From: Planctomycetota bacterium | Lineage (GTDB): Bacteria; Planctomycetota; UBA1135; GCA-002686595 | Direction of reading: 5' to 3' | DNA: 64,000 nt | NCBI GenBank assembly: GCA_020638835.1 | Contig: JACKHV010000006.1 | Span: 1-64,000, forward strand | Shown: in pieces, positions 14,209-23,601 of the stretch | Layout of the letters: each line of letters opens with the position of its first letter | How positions within the stretch are numbered: the first letter of the stretch is position 1 | The notes under the pieces: generated by a model | The model's database searches: none | What the model was told of the DNA's origin: nothing | What the model saw: the letters and a program-made list of their open reading frames with translations, nothing else | Translations under genes and position numbers: made by a program

Positions 14209-16035
14209 TCAGGCCGAGTCCGCGTTGCGCAGCTCCTCGAGCCGCCGGTCGTAGGCGCGCCCGATCTCGTTGCGCTCGAGGAGCGCCAGCACGCGGCGCT
14301 CCGACCCCTCGCCCTCGACGATCGGGATCGTGTTGATGTTGTTCTTCGAGAGGCGGCGCAGGACGACGTGCAGGTCGTCGTCCATCTTCGCGGTGATCAC
14401 GTGCTCGATCATGAAGTCGCGCACGATGACCATGTCCTCGACCACGTGCTCGCGGTAGATGCGGCGCAGGTCGGTGAGCGAGAAGATCCCGACCAGGTAG
14501 TCGTCGTCGTTCACCACGGGGAAGTACGACTCCTTCGCGTCGGCGACGTAGTCGAGCACGCGCCGTAGCGTCATGAAGTGGTGCACGCAGTGCGGTTCGC
14601 GCGTCTCGGGCAAGAGGTCGGCGACCTTGATGTCGGCGAGCACGTCGACCACGAAGTCGCCGGCGTGCGCGGGCGAGTTCACCAGGCCGGGGACCTGCGC
14701 TTCGTACAGCGACCAGTGCTTCGAGAGCATCATGTGGATCACCGAGACGAGCATCAGCGGCGCGAGCAGCGCGTAGCTGCCGGTCATCTCGCAGACCATG
14801 ATCACGGCGGCGATCGGGACCTTGGCGACGCCGGCGAAGAAGCCGCCCATGCCGACGAGCGCGAAGCTCGCGGGGTTCACGTCGAGGCCCGGGAAGAGCG
14901 CGTGCGCGGATTGACCGACGAAGGCGCCGAGCAGCGCGCCGATCGCCAGCGAAGGCGCGAAGACGCCGCCGGATCCGCCCGACGAGATGCTGAAGGAGGT
15001 CGCGAGGATCTTCGCCACCGCGAGCACGAGCAGCACGTCGATCGCGAGCGAGCCGCCGATCGCCGAGCTGATCAGGCCGTAGCCGCCGTGGAAGATGCCG
15101 TCCGCGCCGGCGAGCGGCGTGATCACGACCGCGAGCAAGCCCAGCAAGAGACCGCCCAGCGCGGGACGCAGCATCGGCGGCACGACGCGCTGCGCCTTGA
15201 AGGCGTCGCGGATGCCGTAGAAGCTGCGCACCCACAACCAACCGAAGAGCGTGCAGACGCCCGCGAGGAACAGGTACAGCAGGATGTGCTGCGGCTGGAA
15301 CGAGAGGCTGCCGAGCGTCTCCGCGTCGATCGGGATGCTCTTCTCGACGCCGGTGAGCTTGGTGTAGGTCGTGTAGGCGAAGATCGACGCGATGATGCAC
15401 GGGATGATCGCCTCGCCCTCGAACTCGGCCTTGCGGTAGAGCACTTCCGGCATGAACAACGCGCCACCGAGCGGTGCGCAGAACATCGCGCCGATGCCGG
15501 CGCTGGCGCCGGACAGCAAGAAGATGCGCCGGTCGCGGTGCGAGAGCTTCAGACCGTCGGCGAGCGTGCTGCCGACGCCGGCGCCGACCTGCGCGACGGG
15601 ACCTTCCTTACCGGCCGATCCGCCGCTGCCGATCGTGATCGCCGCCGTCAGCGCCTTGAGGAAGATCACGCGCGCGCGGACATGGCCGCGCAGCCGGTGG
15701 AACGCCTTCACGACGTTGTCGGTGCCGTGCCCTTCCGCCTCGGGCGCGAAGGTCTGCGTCAGGAAACCGCACAAGAGGCCGCCCGCCGTCGGGATCGCGA
15801 GCACCAGCCAGACGCGCGAGTCCCAAGCGTCGAGACCTTCGGTCTGGAGGCCCGTCGGCCGGTGCATCATCCAGTCCTTGGCTTCGTGGATCATCCACTC
15901 GAAGCCGACGCCGGCCAGGCCCGCGGCGATGCCGATCAGCGCGGCGAAGAGCACCCAGCGCGAGACGCTCCCCAGATCGAAGAATCGCATCAGCGCGTTG
16001 ACGCTGGCGACGAGTCTGGGGATCTGGCGGCGCAT
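14209..16035 (-). CDS. CLC-family chloride channel/antiporter with C-terminal CBS pair
   Basis: 608 aa from ATG 16035. A TTG at 16053 would add six residues, and neither start has a clear SD. It is a CLC protein with about ten or more membrane helices. The selectivity motifs are 'GSGGSAGKEGPVAQVGAG' (GKEGP in place of GREGP) and 'GSGGSGGVFAPSLAIG' (GxFxP). The C-terminal 140 residues hold two CBS domains ending in 'RRLEELRNADSA', probably a nucleotide-binding regulatory module. It would move chloride or fluoride, by exchange or by channel, across the inner membrane. The 166-bp gap to the kinase gene contains only a GC-rich palindrome near 14193-14206. Confidence 0.93.
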   Translation of the reverse strand: MRRQIPRLVASVNALMRFFDLGSVSRWVLFAALIGIAAGLAGVGFEWMIHEAKDWMMHRPTGLQTEGLDAWDSRVWLVLAIPTAGGLLCGFLTQTFAPEAEGHGTDNVVKAFHRLRGHVRARVIFLKALTAAITIGSGGSAGKEGPVAQVGAGVGSTLADGLKLSHRDRRIFLLSGASAGIGAMFCAPLGGALFMPEVLYRKAEFEGEAIIPCIIASIFAYTTYTKLTGVEKSIPIDAETLGSLSFQPQHILLYLFLAGVCTLFGWLWVRSFYGIRDAFKAQRVVPPMLRPALGGLLLGLLAVVITPLAGADGIFHGGYGLISSAIGGSLAIDVLLVLAVAKILATSFSISSGGSGGVFAPSLAIGALLGAFVGQSAHALFPGLDVNPASFALVGMGGFFAGVAKVPIAAVIMVCEMTGSYALLAPLMLVSVIHMMLSKHWSLYEAQVPGLVNSPAHAGDFVVDVLADIKVADLLPETREPHCVHHFMTLRRVLDYVADAKESYFPVVNDDDYLVGIFSLTDLRRIYREHVVEDMVIVRDFMIEHVITAKMDDDLHVVLRRLSKNNINTIPIVEGEGSERRVLALLERNEIGRAYDRRLEELRNADSA

Positions 16036-16059
16036 GGGGCCGCAGGATAGCAACGCGAA

Positions 16060-16404
16060 TCAGTGATCGTGTCGCTTCGGCGGCCAGAGTCGTTCGCGTT
16101 GCTCTTCGACTTCGCTCAGCACGCGGCGCAGGATCTCCTGCTCCCCCAGCAGGAAGATCGCGTCGTAGTTCAGCTGACAGACGGCGCAGACCGGGCGCAG
16201 ACCGTGGTAGCTCATCACGTCGAGGTCCTCGAGCACGACGTCCTCGATCTCGTGCTCCTCCGCGGCGATCGGCGTGCCGTCCTCGTCGAAGCCGAAGAAG
16301 GACTTCACGTCGGCCGGCGTGCGTCGGCAGAGGTAGCAGCGATCCTCGCCGCGCGAGCGGTCGAGGGCTTCGAAGTAGCGTTGGAAGTGCTCGTCGAGCG
16401 CCAT
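16060..16404 (-). CDS. Small protein with paired CxxC motifs, unknown function
   Basis: 114 aa, acidic in the middle. Two CxxC pairs ('CYLCRRTP' near 23-26 and 'CAVCQLNYD' near 75-78) suggest a single zinc-knuckle fold. A predicted helix 'LGEQEILRRVLSEVEEQRERLW' region and a His-rich tail follow. The start ATG 16404 has no SD, but AGTCTA (TAGACT on minus) lies 10 nt upstream. It sits between the CLC channel (24 bp away) and the AAA ATPase on the same strand, so cotranscription with CLC is possible. No function is recognised. Confidence 0.7.
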   Translation of the reverse strand: MALDEHFQRYFEALDRSRGEDRCYLCRRTPADVKSFFGFDEDGTPIAAEEHEIEDVVLEDLDVMSYHGLRPVCAVCQLNYDAIFLLGEQEILRRVLSEVEEQRERLWPPKRHDH

Positions 16405-16454
16405 GTGACGGCGGAGTCTAGGTGGTCGCGCGGTTCCGCAGGGGTGTTTTCGAG

Positions 16455-17804
16455 CTAGAGCGCTTCGCCCGGGGGCACCAGCTCGGCCTCGAGCACGCGG
16501 TCGGGGCGGTCGGTGACGCCGTAGGCCATGCGCAGGGGGTCCTTGCCGAAGGCGGTGCGCAGCTCGTCGACCTCGGCCTCGAGCTCGGAGAGCACCGGCC
16601 GGCGCTCGCCGGTCACGATCGCGGCGACCGTCTCGCCGCCCGCCGTGCGACCGACCGCGCGCACCCAGTTGCCGCCGAAGCGTCCGCACTCGACGATCTC
16701 GTCGCCGCACAGCTCGGCCGCTTCGCGCTGCAGGTGCTCGAGGACGAACTCGAGGCGCGCCTCGTCGAACAGGCGCGGCAGGTCGGGCAGCACGAACTCC
16801 TCCATCACGCGGGCGCCGCGCCCGGCGTTGATCAGGCTCACGTTCGGCTGCACGTGACGGAAGTGGAAGGTCAGGAAGCGGTCGGCGATGCGCCAGGTAC
16901 CGCGCCGCGAGCGCAACGGATCGGGATCGGTGATCGGGATCTCGCGCTCGACGAAGCCCAGCTCACGCAGCACGGACAGGTACTTGTTCGCCGTCGTCGA
17001 GTCGATCCCGACCATCAGCGCGATGTCGCCGACCTTCTCCTCGCCGCGCGCGACGGCGGAGAGGATCGAGTTGTACGTCGCCGGGTTGGAGAGCTCGTTG
17101 CGCAGCAGGAACTGCACCTCGTCGAAGAGGTAGCCCTCGGGGCGCAGGATCTCCTTGACGATGTTCTCGTGCAGCGGGCGGCTGTCCTGGAAGCGCCGCA
17201 GGTACGCGGGCATGCCGCCGACGACGGAGTAGGCGAGCATGCGGTCCTCGACCGACCAGTCGTCGAAGAAGCGGATCGTCTGGCTCGGCTGCAGCGGCTG
17301 CAGCTTGCGCTGACCGGTGCGGCGCCCGAAGAGCGGCGAGCGCTCGGCGAGCACTTCCTTCTCCATGAAGGAGACCTGGCTGCCGCAGAGCACGAGCATC
17401 AAGCGGCTCTTCTTGCCGCGCGTGTCCCAGAAGCGCTGGAGGATCGAGGGCAGGCCCTTGTTCGCCTCGCAGAGGTAGGGGAACTCGTCGAGCACGATCA
17501 CGAGGCGCTCGCCGCCCGCGCGCTCCGCGGCGAACTCGAGCGCGGCCTGCCAGTCGGGGAACTCGACCGAGGCCGCCAGCTGGTCGTTCAGTCCGTCGGC
17601 GAGCGCGTCGCGGAAGGCGCGCAGGTTGTCCTTCTCGCGCACCTGCGCCGCCTGGAAGTAGACAGCGCGGCGTTCCTCGCAGAAGCGCTGGAGCAGCTCC
17701 GTCTTGCCGACGCGGCGCCGGCCATAGAGCACGAAGAACTCCGGGTCGCGGGAGTCGGCGAGCTCGGTGAGCACGCCCCATTCGTCCTGTCGTCCGATGA
17801 ACAT
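16455..17804 (-). CDS. AAA-type ATPase with winged helix and DUF234-like C-terminus
   Basis: 449 aa. Walker A is 'GRRRVGKT' at 28-35 and Walker B is 'LVIVLDEFPYL' at about 100-110. The start 'MFIGRQDEWGVL' has the 'F.gR..El..L' form typical of the archaeal-ATPase/DUF234 family. A winged-helix region ('GDIALMVGIDSTTANKYLS') at about 262-285 is followed by a nuclease-like fold with 'ELCGDEIVECGRFGGNW' at about 370-390. The function of these STAND-like ATPases is unresolved; DNA binding, defence and mobile-element roles have been proposed. The upstream region is unusually AT-rich for this window and holds palindromes, which suggests a separately regulated or acquired gene. Confidence 0.85.
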   Translation of the reverse strand: MFIGRQDEWGVLTELADSRDPEFFVLYGRRRVGKTELLQRFCEERRAVYFQAAQVREKDNLRAFRDALADGLNDQLAASVEFPDWQAALEFAAERAGGERLVIVLDEFPYLCEANKGLPSILQRFWDTRGKKSRLMLVLCGSQVSFMEKEVLAERSPLFGRRTGQRKLQPLQPSQTIRFFDDWSVEDRMLAYSVVGGMPAYLRRFQDSRPLHENIVKEILRPEGYLFDEVQFLLRNELSNPATYNSILSAVARGEEKVGDIALMVGIDSTTANKYLSVLRELGFVEREIPITDPDPLRSRRGTWRIADRFLTFHFRHVQPNVSLINAGRGARVMEEFVLPDLPRLFDEARLEFVLEHLQREAAELCGDEIVECGRFGGNWVRAVGRTAGGETVAAIVTGERRPVLSELEAEVDELRTAFGKDPLRMAYGVTDRPDRVLEAELVPPGEAL

Positions 17805-17810
17805 GCGGGG

Positions 17811-17849
17811 GAGGGTATACGGGCCGGTATTATACGATCAAGTATATTA
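17811..17849 (-). promoter_or_regulatory. AT-rich promoter with repeated GTATA/TATAC half-sites
   Basis: On the minus strand a perfect TATAAT (17829-17834) lies 24 nt before the AAA-ATPase ATG. Around it are a palindrome TATAC-N6-GTATA (TATACGATCAAGTATA, 17831-17846), GTATTATAC (17828-17835) and GTATAC (17815-17820). These could be operator half-sites overlapping the -10. No good -35 is visible. A small GC stem (17852-17866) lies just upstream. Confidence 0.45.
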
Positions 17850-17951
17850 CCAGGCCTTTCGGGCCTGCGGAGCGGCCGCTGGAGGGCCTGGGAGGTCGCT
17901 TTCTCGAAATCGGGTGAGAAGGCCCGCGTTCCGCCCGGGGCCTCCGGCCGC

Positions 17952-17957
17952 TACCCT
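17952..17957 (+). promoter_or_regulatory. TACCCT -10-like box, 6 nt before the Gfo/Idh ATG
   Basis: TACCCT ends 6 nt before ATG 17964, the same spacing as TAGACT before the AarF-like gene. No SD is present. Confidence 0.35.
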
Positions 17958-17963
17958 CGCGCC

Positions 17964-19112
17964 ATGCCCCCCGCGCCGCTGCCCCTCGCCATGCTCGGTC
18001 AGGCCTTCATGGGCCGAGCCCACTCGAACGCCTTCCGGCAGGTCGGACCGGCCTTCGCCCCGACCCGCGGGCTGCGGCTCAAGACGGTCGCGGGGCGCGA
18101 CGCGAAGGCCCTCGCCGCCTTCGCCGCGCGCTACGGCTTCGAGGGCTGGACGGCCGACTGGCGCGAGGTCGCGCGGGACCCGGAGATCGAGCTCGTCGAC
18201 GTCGCCACGCCGAACGACCTGCACCGCGAGATGTCGGTGACGATGCTCGAGGCCGGCAAGCACGTGCTCTGCGAGAAGCCGCTCGCCGGCACGCTCGAGG
18301 ACGCGCGGGCGATGCGCGACGCGGCGGCGAAGTCGGACGCGAAGACCTTCGTCTGGTTCAACTACCGCCGCTGTCCGGCGATCGCGCTCGCGCGGACGCT
18401 CGTGCGCGAGGGACGGCTCGGTGCGATCCGCCACGTCCGCGCGCGCTACCTGCAGAGCTGGGGCGGGCCGGAGACGCCGCTGCTGTGGCGCTTCGACCGC
18501 GACCGCGCCGGCTCGGGCGCGCACGGCGACTTGAACGCGCACCTCGTCGACCTCGCCCGCTTCCTGACGGGTGAGGAAGTGACGCGCGTGCACGGCGCGG
18601 TGGCGGAGACCTTCGTCAAGCAGCGCAAGGACCCGGCGACCGGGAAGCTGGGCGAGAGCACCGTCGACGACTGCGTGCTGTTCCTCGCGTCCTTCGAGGG
18701 CGGCGCCACGGCCAGCTTCGAGGCGACGCGCCTCGCGACGGGCCACCACAACGGCAACGTGATCGAGCTGAACGGCGAGCGCGGTTCGGTGCGCTTCGAG
18801 CTCGAGGACATGAACGTGCTGTGGTTCTTCGACGGCGCCGACGCGCCGCGCGAGGCGGGTTGGCGGCGCGTGCTCGCGACGAGCCCCGAACACCATCCCT
18901 ACGTCGACGCGTGGTGGCCCGACGGCCACATCATCGGCTACGAACACACCTTCACGAACCAGGTGGCCGACGTGCTGCGCGTGCTCGCCGGAGAACGGCC
19001 GCTGCAACCGCTCGCCGACTTCGCGGACGCGTACGAGACGCAGCGCGTGCTGGAAGCCGCCCTGATCTCGGCGCGCGAGGGCTGCGCCGTGAACCTCGCC
19101 GACGTCGGCTGA
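17964..19112 (+). CDS. Gfo/Idh/MocA-family NAD(P)-dependent sugar oxidoreductase
   Basis: 382 aa. The N-terminal Rossmann fold begins 'LAMLGQAFMGRAHSNAF', with GxxxxGxxH in place of the strict GxGxxG. The family signature 'HVLCEKPLAGT' (EKP) is at about 96-106, and the C-terminal dimerisation domain carries 'GAHGDLNAHLVDLARF' with the conserved D and H. The expected role is oxidation or dehydration of a sugar or cyclitol in the cytoplasm. It heads a co-directional set with a sugar isomerase-like TIM barrel, an MFS permease and a DUF1080 lipoprotein, a typical planctomycete glycoside-use combination, with algI/algJ-like genes between. Confidence 0.9.
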   Translation: MPPAPLPLAMLGQAFMGRAHSNAFRQVGPAFAPTRGLRLKTVAGRDAKALAAFAARYGFEGWTADWREVARDPEIELVDVATPNDLHREMSVTMLEAGKHVLCEKPLAGTLEDARAMRDAAAKSDAKTFVWFNYRRCPAIALARTLVREGRLGAIRHVRARYLQSWGGPETPLLWRFDRDRAGSGAHGDLNAHLVDLARFLTGEEVTRVHGAVAETFVKQRKDPATGKLGESTVDDCVLFLASFEGGATASFEATRLATGHHNGNVIELNGERGSVRFELEDMNVLWFFDGADAPREAGWRRVLATSPEHHPYVDAWWPDGHIIGYEHTFTNQVADVLRVLAGERPLQPLADFADAYETQRVLEAALISAREGCAVNLADVG

Positions 19113-19158
19113 GGGCGCCGGGACCCGCTCGAACCCAAGACGCCTCGATCCACCATCC

Positions 19159-20547
19159 ATGGTCTTCGCGAGCGGCGTCTTCCTCTACTTCTTCCTGCCG
19201 ATCTTCCTGGCGGCGTACTTCCTGACGCCGAGGAAGTGGAAGTCGTTCACGATCGCGGTCGCGAGCTACGTCTTCTACGGCTGGTGGCGGCCGGACTTCG
19301 TGCTGCTGATGTGGGTGTCGACCGTCGTCGACTACGTCTGCGGGCAGCGCATCGAGCGCGGGCGTGAACACGGGCTGCGCGGCAAGCGCTGGGTCGGCCT
19401 CTCGCTCGCCGTGAACCTCGGCCTGCTCGGCTACTTCAAGTACTTCAACTTCGGCGTCGACACGCTGAACTACGTGCTGGAGCCCTACGGCTGGGTTCCC
19501 ATGGACGTTGCGCGCGTCGTGCTGCCGGTCGGCATCTCGTTCTACACCTTCCAGACGCTGAGCTACACGGTCGACGTCTACCGCGGCTCGGCGAAGCCGG
19601 TGAGGTCGTTCGCCGACTTCATGTGCTACGTGGCGATGTTCCCGCAGCTCGTCGCCGGTCCGATCGTGCGCTACAACACGATCGCCGACCAGCTGCACGA
19701 GCGGAAGCACAGCGTCGACATGTTCTACCGCGGCGTGCTGTGCTTCCAGTCGGGGCTGGCGAAGAAGGTCCTGCTCGCGGACGTGCTCGGCGGACTGGTC
19801 GCGCAAGCCTTCGACGGCCGCGTGCTCGGCGTGGGGGACTCGTGGTTCGCGAGCGTCGCGTACACCTTCCAGCTGTACTTCGACTTCTCCGGCTACTCGG
19901 ACATGGCGATCGGCCTCGGCCTGATGATGGGCTTCCGCCTGCCCGTGAACTTCGACCGACCGCTGATCTCGAAGAGCATCACCGAGCTGTGGCGGCGCTG
20001 GCACATCTCGCTCTCCTCCTTCCTGCGGGACTACCTCTACATCCCGCTCGGCGGCAACAAGCGCGGACCGACGCGCACCTACGTCAACCTGTGGCTGACG
20101 ATGGTGATCGGCGGCCTCTGGCACGGCGCCGCGTGGACGTACGTCGTGTGGGGCATCTGGCACGGCTCGCTGCTCGCGCTCGAGCGCCTCGCCGGCAAGC
20201 GCCCGCTCTACAGCCGTGCGCCGGCCTTCGTGCAGACCGCCCTGACGCTCTGCCTGATCACGCTCGGCTTCACCTGCTTCCGCGCGCAGGACCTCTCGCA
20301 CGCCGGCAGGCTCGTCGGGTCGATGTTCGGCGTCGTCGACGGCGCCGCGGCCGGGATCACCGTGCGGCCCGTCCACTTGCTGACGATGGGCATCGCGGCG
20401 ATCGTCGTCTACGGCTTCCCGACGACGCAGAGCCTCGTCCAGCGCGCGCGCCTCGCCTGGGTGATTCCGTTGCAGCTGCTTTTCCTCCTCGCGCTGATCC
20501 ACCTCCACCATGAAGACCAAGTCCCCTTCCTCTACTTCCAGTTCTGA
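19159..20547 (+). CDS. algI: MBOAT-family O-acyltransferase, AlgI-like
   Basis: 462 aa polytopic membrane protein. MBOAT signatures are 'RRWHISLSSFLRDYLYIPLGG' and the catalytic H322 in 'IGGLWHGAAW'. The start 'MVFASGVFLYFFLPIFLA' is the usual AlgI N-terminus. AlgI-type proteins pass acetyl groups across the inner membrane to a periplasmic SGNH/AlgJ-type partner that O-acetylates exopolysaccharide, alginate being the best-known case. The partner is the next gene, whose start overlaps the last 38 bp of this one. No alginate polymerase is in the window, so the acceptor polymer is unknown. Confidence 0.92.
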   Translation: MVFASGVFLYFFLPIFLAAYFLTPRKWKSFTIAVASYVFYGWWRPDFVLLMWVSTVVDYVCGQRIERGREHGLRGKRWVGLSLAVNLGLLGYFKYFNFGVDTLNYVLEPYGWVPMDVARVVLPVGISFYTFQTLSYTVDVYRGSAKPVRSFADFMCYVAMFPQLVAGPIVRYNTIADQLHERKHSVDMFYRGVLCFQSGLAKKVLLADVLGGLVAQAFDGRVLGVGDSWFASVAYTFQLYFDFSGYSDMAIGLGLMMGFRLPVNFDRPLISKSITELWRRWHISLSSFLRDYLYIPLGGNKRGPTRTYVNLWLTMVIGGLWHGAAWTYVVWGIWHGSLLALERLAGKRPLYSRAPAFVQTALTLCLITLGFTCFRAQDLSHAGRLVGSMFGVVDGAAAGITVRPVHLLTMGIAAIVVYGFPTTQSLVQRARLAWVIPLQLLFLLALIHLHHEDQVPFLYFQF

Positions 20548-22462
20548 GCTCGGCTCGGACCGGGAGGGGCTCATCGCTCTGCCCGACGAGGCCGCGGTGC
20601 GCACGAGTCCGTTCGTGCGTTGGTTCGTGTTGTTGCTGTTCGTCGTCGTCTCCGCCGGCACCGGTCTGACCGACACCTTCTTCCCGGCGCCGCGTCCGCG
20701 CATGGCGCTGCACCAGGAACTCGACTACGAGGCGCGCAAGGAACGCGCGCACGTGATGGACGGGTCCGCCGCGCGCTTGTTCGAGTACGAGCAGCGCCTG
20801 ACTTCGCGCGTGCGGCGCGAGCTGGCGGAGCCGTACTCGACCTTCCTCTACGAGTACCTGCACGAGCCCTCCGCGATCGTCATCCGCGGCGAAGGCGACT
20901 GGTTGTTCATGCGCGAGCGCACCGTGCCGCCCGCGCGGTCCGACGCGGACCTGGCGGGGCTCGGCTCGGCCGCCGTCGCGGCGCTCGACCGACGCGTCGA
21001 GGGCGCGGGCGTTCCGCTCGTCGTCGTGCCGATCCCGCGCAAGTCGGTGCTGCACGCCGACCGCCTGCCGCGCGGGATCGACTCGCGCGTCGGACTCGAC
21101 CGCGTGATCATCGACGCGCTGGTCGCGCGCGGCGTGAAGACCGTCGACCTGTTGCGCGCGTTCCAGGAGCGCGCCGTCGAGGGCATCTACTACCCGTGCG
21201 ACAGCCACTGGTCCGCCGCGTCGCAGCTGCTCGCCGCGGAAGAGATCATGCGCACCGCGGGCCGACTTGCGCCGGAAGCGGAGCGGCGCACGGTCGTCGT
21301 CGAGGGCGATGCGGTGACGCCGCCCGGGCGCCTCGACCTGCTCAAGTACATGGACGTGCGCCTCGGTGGCGCGCGGCTCGCCCAGCTGCGGCGGCAAGGG
21401 CTGCACAACTACACGGTCGAGATGCGTGAGGGTCCGCCCGACCGCATCCCGCCCGAGCTCGACGCCAGCCGCCGCGCGGGTCGCATCGCGATCAGCGGAA
21501 CGAGCTTCTCCGACGGCAAGCTCTTCTCGACCTACCTCGCGCACTACGCGCAGCAGCCGATCCTGAACGGCGCGATGTCCGCGGCGAACTTCGCGGGACA
21601 GCTGCGTGAGCTCCTGCAGCGCCGCGCGGAGTTCCCGGAGCTCGAGCTCGTGCTGTTCGAGTTCCCCGTGCACCAGCTGTTCTTCGGCGTCGGCGACGAC
21701 GGCGCGATCCGGCTGCCCGACAGCCTGGGGCTGCTGCTCGCCGAGCTGCCGCCGACGCACGTCGAGCTTCTCGAGCTCGCGGCGGACTTCGACGTCGAGC
21801 GCGGGTTCCGCGCGGGCGAGTTCGTCGACGTCGGCGGACACGAACCGCTGCGGGTCGCCGTGCTGGCCGCCGGCGCCCTGTTCCACACCGGCGACGGCAT
21901 CGCGGCGCTCCGCGTGCGCGGCGCGGCGGAAGGCAAGCGCGCGATGCTCGAGGTGCAGGTCGGCGACGTCCGCATGCGAGCGATCTGGCCCGCGGGCGCG
22001 ACCGAGGTCGTGCTGCCGCTGATCTTCACGCGCGCGGCGGCGCAGCGTGTGCAGCTCTTCGCGCACGGCGACGCGGGCGCGCGGGTGCGCGTCGACGGGC
22101 TCGAGGTGGTGCTAGACTCGCCGGGCGGTCGTACGAGAGCGCTCGAGCTCGGCGCAGCGGTCGCGGAAGGCGACGGCTGGACGCGTCGCGTGGACTTCGC
22201 GGATCCGCTGCCGACGCGGCGCTTCGCGGCGCTCGTGATGGACCACGGGGGCGGGGTCGACGCGGCGACGGAGCTCGTCGTCACGCCCGCCGACGACGCG
22301 CTCCCGCCGCTGCGAGTCGCGATCCCGGCCGGCGCGGGTGACGCGGCCTTCGCGATCGACCTCGGCGCGCTCGGCGGCGCGGCGCTGCGGAGCGTCGAGT
22401 GGCGCGGGAGCGGACCGCCTCCCGCCGTCGACGGCGCTCGCGGGCTGCGGCTGGTCGACTAA
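20510..22462 (+). CDS. AlgJ/AlgX-like SGNH acetyltransferase, long form
   Basis: 650 aa. After an N-terminal signal anchor (about 40-57), the periplasmic domain has the AlgJ/AlgX catalytic signature D231-x-H233 in 'CDSHWSAAS' and the nucleophile S332 in 'ISGTSFSDG'. Note the reading order (DxH before GxS), as in the AlgX/AlgJ SGNH fold. Residues about 430-650 form an extra beta-rich region with no recognised family, possibly two carbohydrate-binding-like modules, which makes this protein longer than usual AlgJ (about 390 aa). The ATG lies inside the algI-like gene (38-bp overlap), so the pair is surely coexpressed. Confidence 0.85.
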   Translation: MKTKSPSSTSSSELGSDREGLIALPDEAAVRTSPFVRWFVLLLFVVVSAGTGLTDTFFPAPRPRMALHQELDYEARKERAHVMDGSAARLFEYEQRLTSRVRRELAEPYSTFLYEYLHEPSAIVIRGEGDWLFMRERTVPPARSDADLAGLGSAAVAALDRRVEGAGVPLVVVPIPRKSVLHADRLPRGIDSRVGLDRVIIDALVARGVKTVDLLRAFQERAVEGIYYPCDSHWSAASQLLAAEEIMRTAGRLAPEAERRTVVVEGDAVTPPGRLDLLKYMDVRLGGARLAQLRRQGLHNYTVEMREGPPDRIPPELDASRRAGRIAISGTSFSDGKLFSTYLAHYAQQPILNGAMSAANFAGQLRELLQRRAEFPELELVLFEFPVHQLFFGVGDDGAIRLPDSLGLLLAELPPTHVELLELAADFDVERGFRAGEFVDVGGHEPLRVAVLAAGALFHTGDGIAALRVRGAAEGKRAMLEVQVGDVRMRAIWPAGATEVVLPLIFTRAAAQRVQLFAHGDAGARVRVDGLEVVLDSPGGRTRALELGAAVAEGDGWTRRVDFADPLPTRRFAALVMDHGGGVDAATELVVTPADDALPPLRVAIPAGAGDAAFAIDLGALGGAALRSVEWRGSGPPPAVDGARGLRLVD

Positions 22463-22526
22463 CAGCTGCCTCGGCGGCGGGCGTCGGCTAGGCTTGGCGC
22501 TCTTCGCTCGACCCCCGGACCTCCTC

Positions 22527-23570
22527 ATGACACGTCCCGTCTCCTTGTTCACCGGCCAGTGGGCCGACCTCTCGCTCGAGACGCTGGCGCGCAAGGCGCG
22601 CGAGTTCGGCTACGACGGCCTGGAGCTCGCTTGCTGGGGAGACCACTTCGAGGTCGATCGCGCGCTCGAAGAAGCGGACTACTGCAAGCGGCACTGGGAA
22701 CTGCTCGCCGACTGCGGCGTGCGCTCCTTCGCGATCTCGAACCACCTCGTCGGGCAAGCGGTCTGCGACCGGATCGACGAACGGCATCGCACGATCCTGC
22801 CCGAGGCGATCTGGGGCGACGGCGATCCCGAAGGCGTGCGACGCCGCGCCGCGGACGAGATGGTCCGCACGGCGCGCGCCGCGCGGAAGTTCTTCGACGC
22901 GGCGCCCGACGACGTGAAGTCGGTGCTCGCGAAGACGGGGCGCACGGTGGTGAACGGCTTCACCGGCTCGTCGATCTGGCACCTGCTCTACTCCTTCCCG
23001 CCGGTCACGCCGGCGATGATCGAGGAGGGCTACGCCGACTTCGGGCGGCGCTGGAAGCCGATCCTCGACGCCTTCGCCGAGCAGGACGTGTGCTTCGCGC
23101 TCGAGGTGCACCCGACCGAGATCGCCTTCGACATCGCGACAACGCGCCGCGCGCTCGCCGCGGTGGGGGACCACCCGCGCTTCGGCTTCAACTTCGACCC
23201 TTCGCACCTCGCCTACCAGAACGTCAGCGTCGTCGGCTTCCTGCGCGAGTTCGGCGCGCGCGTCTTCAACGTGCACGTCAAGGACGCGTGGTGGTCGGAC
23301 GAACCGACCGCCGTCGGCGTCTTTGGTGGTCACGCGGACTTCGGCGACCCCGAGCGCGCGTGGGACTTCCGCTCGCCGGGCCGCGGCCGCATCGACTTCG
23401 AGGCGATCGTCCGCGAGCTGAACCGCGTCGGTTACGCGGGACCGCTGTCGGTCGAGTGGGAGGACCCCGGCATGGACCGCGAGCACGGCGCCGCCGAGGC
23501 CGCCGCCTTCGTACGCCGCATCGACTTCCCGCCCTCGGATCGTGCCTTCGACGCCGCCTTCGGCGAATGA
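22527..23570 (+). CDS. Sugar phosphate isomerase/epimerase-like TIM-barrel protein
   Basis: 347 aa. Xylose-isomerase-like TIM-barrel signatures are 'YDGLELACWGDHFEVD', 'CFALEVHPTEIAFD', 'FGFNFDPSHLAYQ' and 'FNVHVKDAWW', which contain the metal-binding E, D, H and E residues. Such proteins interconvert sugars, inosose or 3-keto-sugars. The neighbours (Gfo/Idh, MFS, DUF1080) fit breakdown of a 3-keto-glycoside. Start ATG 22527 is 64 bp after the algJ-like stop. It has no SD, and a TAGGCT sequence lies about 30 nt upstream. Confidence 0.88.
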   Translation: MTRPVSLFTGQWADLSLETLARKAREFGYDGLELACWGDHFEVDRALEEADYCKRHWELLADCGVRSFAISNHLVGQAVCDRIDERHRTILPEAIWGDGDPEGVRRRAADEMVRTARAARKFFDAAPDDVKSVLAKTGRTVVNGFTGSSIWHLLYSFPPVTPAMIEEGYADFGRRWKPILDAFAEQDVCFALEVHPTEIAFDIATTRRALAAVGDHPRFGFNFDPSHLAYQNVSVVGFLREFGARVFNVHVKDAWWSDEPTAVGVFGGHADFGDPERAWDFRSPGRGRIDFEAIVRELNRVGYAGPLSVEWEDPGMDREHGAAEAAAFVRRIDFPPSDRAFDAAFGE

Positions 23571-23601
23571 CCGCGTCCCGTTCCCCTCACACACGACGCT
23601 C

